This document shows, in pieces, positions 16,501 through 22,707 of a DNA stretch of 64,000 nt. Position 1 is the first letter of the stretch, and the number at the start of each line of letters is the position of its first letter. The notes under the pieces were generated by a model that was given only the letters and a program-made list of their open reading frames with translations, ran no database searches and was not told where the DNA came from. The position numbers were made by a program, and so were the translations under genes. The stretch is from Pseudobdellovibrionaceae bacterium (GTDB lineage Bacteria; Bdellovibrionota; Bdellovibrionia; Bdellovibrionales; Bdellovibrionaceae), in contig JAHBUV010000001.1 in the NCBI GenBank assembly GCA_019637915.1, forward strand, positions 3,132,565 to 3,196,564, in the 5' to 3' direction.

Positions 16501-17993
16501 TTGAACTTTCCGACGGCGACATCATAAGACGGCACGCTCCACGCGTGAGGGGAGGACGCCCCCATCAGATCGGCGACGTCGGCGTAGGCGCCACCCTCCT
16601 CCGAGTATTGCAGTTTCAAGGTGGCCAGCCCGGAGGTCGCGTCCGAGGCCGTGTAAGGGATGTCGAAACCCGCGCCGCCTTTCAGAATCGTGGCCAGTGT
16701 GCCGAAGCCCAGGGACGGATTCGTTTCATCGAGGATCACCGAGGCCGTCGCCGGCACGGACGAGATGTTGCCGGCGGCGTCGCGCACCCACAGGGCGACG
16801 ACGCGGGAGCCGTCGCCGGCGGTCAAGGTGTGGGTGAGGCTCTGCAGGCCGGCTTGAGTGCAGGTCAGGTTGTAGTCGCTCGCGATCAAGGGGGCGACCA
16901 GGGCGTTTTCCGTGAGGGCCATGGTGGAGAAAGTGCCGCAGGCGCTCATCCCCGTGCCGGTGTGGATGTTCACCGTGATGGCGCGGTTTTTCACTTTGCC
17001 TGTACCCGAGATGGACAGCGCCGGGGCGACGGCGGGAACCGTGTTGTTCACCAGCACCTGGAAGGCGCGGCTGACGACGGGCTTGGCCGGGTCGATGACC
17101 GAACCGGTTTTGCTGCCGACCTTCAAGGTGACGTTGTACCGGCCCTGCGAGTTCGCGGTCGTGGAGAACACCCAGGTCGAGGTGGTCGACACCGTGCTGG
17201 AGTTCGCCACCCACTCGAAGGCGGGCACGTAGTTGTGGTTCCAATGCTTCAGCGTCACGGCGTAGTTGTTGGCGGTGTTTTCCTCGAGAGGGCTTGGCGT
17301 CGTCAGCGTGATCTCCGGCGGGATTTCCTGCAGCTTCACCGGATCGACGGCGGTGAGATCCCGGTAGAGGGTGTTCAGCGCGGGGTCCGCGATGACCTGA
17401 TCGAGAAGATCCGTGAGATCGGCCGCCGCGACGGCGTCGATCCGCGAGATGGCCGCGATCATGGAGGCGCGATCCATTTCGGGCAGTGTTTTTTTGCCCG
17501 CTTGCGAAACCTGCGCCGAAAAGGTCACCAGGGTCGAGGCCAGGGTGACGTCCTGCTGGGTGGCCCCCGTCAGGGGGCGCAGGTTCTCGGTGCCGCAGCC
17601 GGAGACGCGGATCACGTATTTGATCCGCGGGTCGTTGACGTCGATGCCCACCTCGTTGACCTGGCGGAAAATGAAATGGCCGTCGCTTTCCACCGGGGTC
17701 GTCATCAGAGCGGACTCGCCGATGGCGCCGTCGGCGGCCAGGGGATGCAGGCTCGCCGTCGTCGTGGTGCAGGCGCTTTGACTGCTCAGGTTGGAGGAGG
17801 CGAAGGAACTGAAGGAGTGGGCCGTGCCGCTGATGTCGTCACCGCCCGACAACGTCGATAAAACGATGAATTCCCCGCTGCAGGCGGTGAGAAAGAAGGA
17901 GAGAAAAAAGGCGCCGATCCCTCCAAGCCGGGAAAGGCCTGGCGGATTCCGGGGGGAGGGGGGAGGAGAGCGCCGAAAGGATCCAGGTCGCAT
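10503..17993 (-). CDS. Giant lipoprotein: about 11 Ig-like repeats and a C-terminal propeller-like domain
   Basis: A 2496-residue protein with a lipobox (FFLTAC, Cys38). Residues to about 520 contain a unique N-terminal domain and two Ig-like modules. From about 520 to 1510 come roughly eleven tandem modules of 85-95 residues, each opening with a TPPxLT-type strand and containing GxCETG plus a second Cys, QTDxAGN and a closing RD/KD linker, which suggests an intradomain disulfide. After a further beta region, residues from about 1620 on show WxF/DxxG-type repeats resembling an NHL/SMP-30 beta-propeller. It probably sits at the outer surface as an adhesin. The first 20 codons are Pro/Arg-rich, so the true start may be further in. 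No processing protease site is evident. Confidence 0.85.
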   Translation of the reverse strand: MRPGSFRRSPPPSPRNPPGLSRLGGIGAFFLSFFLTACSGEFIVLSTLSGGDDISGTAHSFSSFASSNLSSQSACTTTTASLHPLAADGAIGESALMTTPVESDGHFIFRQVNEVGIDVNDPRIKYVIRVSGCGTENLRPLTGATQQDVTLASTLVTFSAQVSQAGKKTLPEMDRASMIAAISRIDAVAAADLTDLLDQVIADPALNTLYRDLTAVDPVKLQEIPPEITLTTPSPLEENTANNYAVTLKHWNHNYVPAFEWVANSSTVSTTSTWVFSTTANSQGRYNVTLKVGSKTGSVIDPAKPVVSRAFQVLVNNTVPAVAPALSISGTGKVKNRAITVNIHTGTGMSACGTFSTMALTENALVAPLIASDYNLTCTQAGLQSLTHTLTAGDGSRVVALWVRDAAGNISSVPATASVILDETNPSLGFGTLATILKGGAGFDIPYTASDATSGLATLKLQYSEEGGAYADVADLMGASSPHAWSVPSYDVAVGKFKLIATDEAGNTASLESGAFTVDATPPTVTIVSPAAGTRAQSGVTVAGACETGLNVTLGGSGADAPVTVACASSAYSQALTFTGGDGAKNITVSQTDAAGNTTTVNRNFYRDTTPPNLSFTGPLAGTSAKNGVLITGVCESGQNVDISGTGAAAPVPAACTAGVFSASLVFSAGDGAKNIVITQSDSAGNTATANRDFVRDSNAASLAVTTPEDGDEVPATFSVSGICDDAGGSISITGADVNSSPQTATCASGTFARAITLSGADGAKSFVVEQTDAASVTTTLTLNVTKDTDAPALTIASPMANTRAQNGVTLSGVCETGLPVEFSGAGLSNAGAVVCAANAYSFNAVFTANDETKNIVATQTDAAGNATSVDRDFIKDTSPPVLAVSSPSAGAIVPATVSVSGTCENGGGDVSVSSTAIAAPQTTGCTAGAFAFSLALTGADGTKTLTFTQTDSAGNGGTLNLNLTLDKTPPVLTKSSPADGAAVQSTVTLTGTCEAGRSVVAGGTGLVSGESDLCVAGSYSVDVVLTSGEGSKAVTLTETDGVGNTATLSFTLLRDNTAPILTQTAQSSPKYSNTSSLAYGGACETGLSVVISGDQNASVPCSAGAWTWSANKTTDATYNYTFTQTDGAGNSAATSAVWIRDTESPALTWTSPATGTAALTQITATGACETGLNIAITGAGLVGATSQMCAGGSYSQVLYFSASDGAKPITISQTDLAGNLTTLTKTFYRDETPPAITQTTITSNPKYSNGNNITFGGSCETGLPITVIRNASVTESTSVPCTASAWSYTVATQTSDGAYTYSFKQTDSVGNSASTSSQWIRDVVPPSMSITSAVTLVTANNAETFSGTCATGSSNNNALVVKEKNNAGTLITTGSATCSVGGTFSYTTTTQTTDMARSYEFTQSDKAGNSTTLTGVWERNASVPNLSIDNISPAINQDGSIVLEGNCDSAYGIEIKVNGVVDQSAFTCSSGRYTYPYANGSDGQYVITLKQQASLQSITRSFTWIRDTGKPTLAAGQFKINNDTSPARKSRVSIDLSASDSLTRITDFCLMTKRQVDAAPANPAATAPCWISVESAGQTASTTLNLSAYGYNLPLVPDDYRLFVWVMDEAANVSSLSNGGNGTLNRDMEEITYTVPQTPVVNKLLVTKRDDPAQPPTAADLTISSGAPVFIKWQITDDNLASGGVKLEFTTDDTNYSTITGSLSDASTNGTACTINNPATAADDTMTGCYRWASAPTAGYYRIRLSARDNDGLTGGTTSTAINVADKINFLAGNTDEGNNLSATGAVFFPYQVASEVQTSPGQLAVTRDNVVFVVDKSLGLLTINPEDGLKKVFLKYAGTDPSGNGGPVSSATARFIVKIALDFSYPKQKLWVFDYNQIRRIDLETNTIENVIGPGSATADTVANPKTLKVTYSADDYWVSLGSFTPLPNGNLLFSNRADFAAGGTMSTWKLRTWNASDNSVTTMKLTSLTNSSGYTGVDMMGCFQRESTGVQFDTDGNILARMLIFTAVNSVATCNIPAAAGFQYTLIDAAGKSLSTAPPVISASDYARFTTGMDGMIYMVRRIGVWRYEGVAANTWTRIYGSGLDNQQFCADDQTADACSSRIDSLFVDESGQAYISEWGAIRIVTPQKTIKTIYGQPLVSPSGTPALSARLGSNLASISMRGTGVYAFTDDFSRTLREFNVGGNVHLIAGNSLSGIATNNIDSTTTPFEGNSIVVDPGTGDVFNYAGGYRISRLVRDTSAIGSVGKWQTWIGGGSTVPSSADGLSSISFNTGCNTIGYDSLTQKTATCGYPKPLAIGNNRLLVSHHYNSTEISSNDPLYRGVVLKAYRLIDKIQEPLASSAGPNKIVNNVCALGTSTNTCRFASAVGMNLPQAFYSDSKSSWLAALYNKNVLYRLKYDSNVEGVTFDDNATAVAYREDANQKAVYYCAAATNTLRKVVLDNDLNRVSDTALSWPIPSISCQKYSMQWDAARNSVVFIYKQNGLMGIAEYLDP

Positions 17994-18181
17994 AGAGATC
18001 TTTTCGGAATTGTGAGCAGGGGCTCAAGGCGGGGGATCCCGCTCTGGGACGTTCAGTCCGCTGAAATGCCTCAAAAAAAGAATCAAAGTGCGCGGGTCGC
18101 GCCCCTGGCGGAATTCTTCACCGGGGACCGATCGTTCCTCGTGTTTTGAAAGGGTCGTTTTTCGCGAGTCCTGAAGAAACG

Positions 18182-18207
18182 CGGCCCGGGTTTTTCGACC
18201 CGGGCCG
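18182..18207 (-). terminator. Hairpin terminator of the GH16 gene
   Basis: A perfect 10-bp stem, CGGCCCGGGT paired with ACCCGGGCCG around a six-base loop, lies 13 bases beyond the GH16 stop codon on the minus strand and is followed there by GTTTCTTC. The T tract is short, so termination may be partial. Confidence 0.6.
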
Positions 18208-18220
18208 GCGGGGATTCACG

Positions 18221-20383
18221 TCAAGGAACGAAGACCACATCCACGAAGTAGTTGGTGTTCTGGTAACTCGAGGTCGGGCGCGTGCCGCCGCTGGAGCCGT
18301 AGCGATAGACCCCGTTGCCGCCGTTGCTCGTGCCCGCGAGGAAGGACAGCGTGCCGTTGGTGACGGCGTTGGCGATCCCGTTGCTCTCGTAAGGATAGGC
18401 GCCGGCCGGGGCGAAGTACGAGGCCGTGTAGGTCGTGTTCGCCGAGATCGCGATGGGTGTCGCGAAATTCACCTGCACGTAACCCGGGACCGTGACGCTG
18501 GCGGCGGCGATGCTCGCCGTTCCCAGCCGCGTTCCGCTCGAGTTGTACAGGTAAACGCTGAACCCGCTGCTCGAAGCCGCCGCCCGGTAGAAACGGATGG
18601 CTTTGATCTTGCCGGCCACGGTGCTGCGGAACTTCACGCCCAATTCGACGGCGTTGCGGTCGCTGTCGATCGGGTTCGCCGGCACGCGCGAGCCCAGCAC
18701 GTTCAACTCCGTCGCCGGAGGCGGCGGCGTCGGTTCACTGAAGGTGGTCGCCGACACGGCGCCGGAGTTCAGGGACTCGTTGCCGGCGGCGTCGATGGCC
18801 GAGATCTGGTAACTGTAGGCCGTCGCGGCGCTCAGGCCCGTGTTGGAGTAACTGGTCTGGGTCACCTGCGTGAGCAGGTTGCCGTTGCGGTAGATCTTGT
18901 AACCCGTCACTCCCACATTGTCGCTGGACGCGGACCAGGTCAGGTTGATCTGCGAGGTCGACACGGCCGTGGCCATCAATCCCGCCGGCACCGTGGGCGA
19001 CTGCGTGTCCACCGGAGGCGGCGGGGGCGTGGAGGCCGACTTGAAGAGCACGTCGACGTAGTAGTTGCTCGCCTGCCAGCTCAGGGTCGGGAAACCGCCG
19101 CCGTAAGCGTAGACGCCGTTGCCGCCGCTTGAGTTGCCCAGAGCCGTGAGGGGCGCTTTGGTGACGGCGTTCAGCAGGCCGTTCGTTTGATAGGCGTACT
19201 GGCCGTTGGAAGTGTAATAAGACGCCACGTAGGTCGTGTTGGCGCTGATCGAGACCGGCGAGGCGAAAGCGGCCTCAATCCATCCGGGCATGGGTTTTCC
19301 CGCCGGCACGTTCGCCGATGCAAGCAGGTTGCCGTTCGCGGAATAGAGCTTCACCACGAAGCCCGAGCTGTTGTCGACTGCACGGTAGAAACGGATGCCC
19401 GTGATCTGACCGGCCTGGCTGCTCTGGAACTTCAGGCCGAGCTCGACGGCGTTGGGATCCGTGTCGGCCGCCACGGCCGGCGCGACGTTGCCGAAGATGC
19501 TCACGGTCGCGCCCGGTTGCGGTTCCGGTTCGGGTTCCGGAGGGGGGGTCGTGCCGCCGCCGCCGCCCGGGGTCGGGATCGGATCGTTGGGGCCGGGGAT
19601 GTTCGTGTAGCCGCCGGAGTTCACGCGCTTGTAGGCGCGGATGTAATCGATGTCCATGTAGTTCGGGAAAACCGTCGTGGCGTCGGGATTGCCGACCCAG
19701 CTGCCGCCGACCGCGAGGTTGGCGACGATGTACATCGGTTCGTTGGGCACGAAGCTCGCGGCCGAGCTCGGCGTGCGGTAAACCTCCGCGCCGTCCAGGT
19801 ACCAGATGATCAAACCGGGCTGCCAGTCCACCGCGAAGGTGTGATAGCCCGCCGTGAGGTCGGCCACCACCTTGTAGTTGCCGCTGATGTCGTGGGCGCC
19901 GTTGCGCAGGAAGTGCAGGGTCGTGTAGAGGCCGGTCGGATCGCGGCCCTGATGCTCGAGGATATCGATCTCCGGCGGCCAGGCGCCCGTGATGGGCAGG
20001 AGCCAGAAGGCGGGCCAGAAGCCCATGCCCTTCGGCAGTTTGGCGCGCATCTCGAAGTAACCGTACATCTGGGAGAAAACCGGCGAGGAGTTGATCAGGC
20101 CGGAGGTGTAATTGTAGGTCCGGCCGTCCGACAGGGTCATGGTGCGCTTGCGGGCGATGATGCGCAGGTTGCTGCCGTTCGACTCGAAGGAGTCCGGCGT
20201 GTAACCTTCCAGCTCGTCGTTGTTGGTGAGCTCGCCCGTCATGTAACGCGTCTGCCACCGGGCGGTGTCCAGAGAGCTTCCGTTGAATTCGTCGCTGAAA
20301 CTCAATTCCCAGTTGGCTTGCGCCGGACCGGCGAGGCCCAGACAGAGTGTCATGAAAATCAAAAACGATGAAACGCGCGGCAT
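18221..20383 (-). CDS. Secreted GH16 beta-glucanase with two DUF4082 modules and an FN3 module
   Basis: A 720-residue secreted enzyme. A signal peptide (to about residue 23, AQA) precedes a GH16 catalytic domain (residues about 24-256) with the signature EIDILEH; Glu138 is the likely nucleophile, Asp140 the helper and Glu143 the acid/base. GH16 enzymes cleave beta-1,3/1,4-glucans such as laminarin and lichenan. A Pro/Glu/Gly linker leads to a DUF4082 module (about 282-430), a fibronectin type III module (about 450-540) and a second DUF4082 module (about 560-720), the latter probably carbohydrate-binding. The start at 20383 has a GGGGGAGGA site and gives a clean signal peptide. The gene stands alone. 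Confidence 0.92.
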   Translation of the reverse strand: MPRVSSFLIFMTLCLGLAGPAQANWELSFSDEFNGSSLDTARWQTRYMTGELTNNDELEGYTPDSFESNGSNLRIIARKRTMTLSDGRTYNYTSGLINSSPVFSQMYGYFEMRAKLPKGMGFWPAFWLLPITGAWPPEIDILEHQGRDPTGLYTTLHFLRNGAHDISGNYKVVADLTAGYHTFAVDWQPGLIIWYLDGAEVYRTPSSAASFVPNEPMYIVANLAVGGSWVGNPDATTVFPNYMDIDYIRAYKRVNSGGYTNIPGPNDPIPTPGGGGGTTPPPEPEPEPQPGATVSIFGNVAPAVAADTDPNAVELGLKFQSSQAGQITGIRFYRAVDNSSGFVVKLYSANGNLLASANVPAGKPMPGWIEAAFASPVSISANTTYVASYYTSNGQYAYQTNGLLNAVTKAPLTALGNSSGGNGVYAYGGGFPTLSWQASNYYVDVLFKSASTPPPPPVDTQSPTVPAGLMATAVSTSQINLTWSASSDNVGVTGYKIYRNGNLLTQVTQTSYSNTGLSAATAYSYQISAIDAAGNESLNSGAVSATTFSEPTPPPPATELNVLGSRVPANPIDSDRNAVELGVKFRSTVAGKIKAIRFYRAAASSSGFSVYLYNSSGTRLGTASIAAASVTVPGYVQVNFATPIAISANTTYTASYFAPAGAYPYESNGIANAVTNGTLSFLAGTSNGGNGVYRYGSSGGTRPTSSYQNTNYFVDVVFVP

Positions 20384-20798
20384 GGTTCCTCCCCCATTTG
20401 CTTCCATGGCAGATTAACAAAAAGAAAAGAGACCCTCCATGTCTCGCCGCAAAGAAGGCGCGTGAGACAGGGGGGAAACGGGATTTATTGTTAAGGCGAA
20501 AGAACTTAGCCCGGCGGCGAAAATGAGACGTCCTCACGAGCGCCTCGAAAGAGGAACGTCCATTCCTTGACGGGGATCTTGTTTTCCCGAAGGTTTCCGA
20601 CGGCGCCGAAGCATCCCCCGCGGGGCGTTTCCCGGAACAAGGCGATTTCTTCACCCGCTCCGAGGGCGGCAAAAACCACGCGCCGCGAGACGCATGTCTT
20701 GTTTCGATGAATGAAAGAATCTCATTTTACATTTTGAAAAATGTGGCCGTACACATTTGTCGTTGAGCGCGATGGTCTTCATCAAAGGGACGACAGCG
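20384..20798. other. Divergent intergenic region between GH16 and hybrid kinase genes
   Basis: No gene is supported in these 415 bases. Next to GH16 lies a hairpin with TGTCTC (20440-20445) and GAGACA (20464-20469) as arms in its 5' untranslated region. Near the kinase, 20700-20760 is AT-rich and holds two dyads (see 20729-20744), so both promoters are probably here. Confidence 0.6.
20729..20744. promoter_or_regulatory. Palindromic operator-like site upstream of hybrid kinase
   Basis: ACATTTT and AAAATGT flank a central GA, making a 16-base dyad. It is immediately followed by a second dyad, ATGTG/CACAT at 20741-20756. Both lie in the AT-rich stretch just before the kinase start and could be an operator or part of the promoter. 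No known regulator consensus is recognised. Confidence 0.3.
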
Positions 20799-22490
20799 AT
20801 GATCCACGGTCCATCCATGGAACCGAAAAAACAGGATGCGGATTTTCTCTCGGAGCAGGAGGAGAGGGCCCGCAACCGTCTGCTCGCGGCCCTGCGCTGG
20901 AGCGAATGCAATTTCCGCACGCTGGCGGACTCCATGCCGCAGATCGTGTGGACGACGGACGGGGACGGGCGGCTCACTTACTGCAACAAGCAGTGGTTCG
21001 ACTACAGCGGTTACCCTCCGGGACCCCCCGAAGTCCTTCATTGGGAATCGGTGCTCCATCCGGAGGACCTGCACGACGTTCTTCAGGCGTGGCGTTATTC
21101 CGTCGAGACGGGCACGGTGTTCTCCAAAGAGTACCGTCTGCGCCGCCACGGGGACGGATCCTATCGCTGGCATCTGGCGCGGGCCCTGCCGGCCCGCGAT
21201 GACCAGGGCGAGATCATCAAGTGGTTCGGCACCTGCACCGACGTCCACGATTTCAAGAAATTGTCGGAGCAGCTGGAGCAGGCCCGGCGCGAGGCCGAAG
21301 CCGCCAACGCGGCGAAGAGCGCTTTCCTGGCGAACATGAGCCACGAGATCCGCACGCCTTTGGGGGCGATCCTGGGTTTTATCGATCTGTTGAAACAACC
21401 CGATCTGCCGCTCGCCGAAAGGAACGAGTACATCGCGGTGCTGGACCGGAACTCCGAGCATCTGCTGCACATTGTGGACGACATCCTCGATCTTTCCAAG
21501 GTGGAAGCCGGGAAGATCATTTTTGAAAACCGCGATTTCAACCTGATCGAGATGCTGAGCGATTTCTGCTCGATGATGGGCATGCGCGCCCGGGAGAAAG
21601 GCATCGCTTTTTCCCTGAAGGCCCTGACGACCCTGCCCGAAGTGGTGAATTCCGACGCCATCCGTTTGCGGCAGATCCTCACCAACGTGGTGGGCAACGC
21701 CATCAAGTTCACCGAGCGCGGCCAGGTGGAGGTCAAAGTCAGCGCCGTCCGCGGCGAGCTGCAGTTCCGCGTGAGCGACACGGGCCGCGGCATCCCGCCG
21801 GAGCAAAGGGAAAGGCTGTTTCAGCCTTTCGTGCAGGCCGATTCCTCGACGACGCGGAAATTCGGCGGCACGGGCCTGGGCCTCGTGCTGACGCGGCGTT
21901 TGAGCGAGGGCATGGGCGGCCGCTTTGAGCTCATCGACAGCGAGCCCGAGCGGGGCAGCGTGTTCCTGGCCGCCGTGAAGGTGAGGATCCCCGAGAAGAC
22001 GAAAATCCTCGAGATCGACAACATCGACTTCTCCGCCACGCGCGCGGCCCCGGTGCTGACCATCGAGCGCCACCTGCAGGGTTTGAAAGTCCTCCTGGTC
22101 GAGGACTCGCCGGACAATCAGGTGCTGATCCGCAAGCTGCTCGACAAAGCCGGCGCCCAGGTGGACGTGGCGGGGGACGGCCAGGAAGGCGTCGAAAAAG
22201 CGTTCGCGAGCGAACACGACGTGATCCTGATGGACATTCAGATGCCCCGCATGGACGGTCACGAGGCCGCGGTGACCCTGCGCGAGCGGGGCTACGGCGG
22301 CCCGCTCATCGCTCTCACAGCCCATGCGATGAAGGAGGAACAGGAAAAATGCGAACGCTCGGGGTTTTCGCACTTCCTGTCGAAGCCTCTCTCCCGCCAG
22401 GACCTGCTGAATCTGCTCGCCCGCCTGCGCCGCCCCTCTCCTGGCACTCATTTTGGAAAAGACCCCTTCGTTCCGAAATCCAGAGTCTAG
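20799..22490 (+). CDS. PAS-containing hybrid sensor histidine kinase/response regulator
   Basis: A 563-residue cytoplasmic two-component protein with no membrane segment. A PAS domain of the PAS_3 type spans about residues 36-150 (NFRTLADSMPQIVWTTDGDG, ending GTCTDV). The HisKA domain contains NMSHEIRTPL with phospho-His182. The HATPase domain has the N box LTNVVGNAIKF (Asn300), DTGRGIPP and GGTGLGL. A receiver domain (about 428-545) has LVEDSPDN, phospho-acceptor Asp479 in LMDIQMPRMDG, and SKP. No output domain is fused, so the partner is elsewhere. Starts at TTG 20757, ATG 20772 and ATG 20799 are all open; AAAGGGA eight bases before 20799 favours it. Confidence 0.92.
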   Translation: MIHGPSMEPKKQDADFLSEQEERARNRLLAALRWSECNFRTLADSMPQIVWTTDGDGRLTYCNKQWFDYSGYPPGPPEVLHWESVLHPEDLHDVLQAWRYSVETGTVFSKEYRLRRHGDGSYRWHLARALPARDDQGEIIKWFGTCTDVHDFKKLSEQLEQARREAEAANAAKSAFLANMSHEIRTPLGAILGFIDLLKQPDLPLAERNEYIAVLDRNSEHLLHIVDDILDLSKVEAGKIIFENRDFNLIEMLSDFCSMMGMRAREKGIAFSLKALTTLPEVVNSDAIRLRQILTNVVGNAIKFTERGQVEVKVSAVRGELQFRVSDTGRGIPPEQRERLFQPFVQADSSTTRKFGGTGLGLVLTRRLSEGMGGRFELIDSEPERGSVFLAAVKVRIPEKTKILEIDNIDFSATRAAPVLTIERHLQGLKVLLVEDSPDNQVLIRKLLDKAGAQVDVAGDGQEGVEKAFASEHDVILMDIQMPRMDGHEAAVTLRERGYGGPLIALTAHAMKEEQEKCERSGFSHFLSKPLSRQDLLNLLARLRRPSPGTHFGKDPFVPKSRV

Positions 22491-22513
22491 GCTCGCCATC
22501 AAAGGGGTTTGAA

Positions 22514-22594
22514 ATGAAAATGATTCAGATGCGTAGTGTGGCGCCCGTTCCTCGTCGGAGCGGCGTTATTCGAACCCCCATTCCAAACCGCTGA
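22514..22594 (+). CDS. Possible 26-residue basic peptide
   Basis: A short frame beginning MKMIQMRSVAPVPRR and ending TPIPNR, rich in Arg and Pro. It has AAAGGGG eight bases before the ATG, follows the hybrid kinase by 23 bases, and is followed by a strong terminator at 22617-22652. The layout (ribosome site, compact ORF, terminator) suggests a real small transcript, but a non-coding RNA or chance ORF is equally possible. Confidence 0.25.
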   Translation: MKMIQMRSVAPVPRRSGVIRTPIPNR

Positions 22595-22616
22595 TCACCA
22601 TTTTACGGCAAATTCC

Positions 22617-22652
22617 AAACGGCGTCTCAATTTGGGGCGCCGTTTTTCGTTT
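22617..22652 (+). terminator. Rho-independent terminator after kinase/small ORF
   Basis: AAACGGCG at 22617-22624 pairs with CGCCGTTT at 22638-22645, followed by TTCGTTTT. It lies downstream of the hybrid kinase and the small ORF and before the next promoter. Confidence 0.75.
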
Positions 22653-22707
22653 TATGCGACCTGATGCGGCCCGGCCCTTGCTTCCCTGAAGGGGATCGAG
22701 GTGTCCG

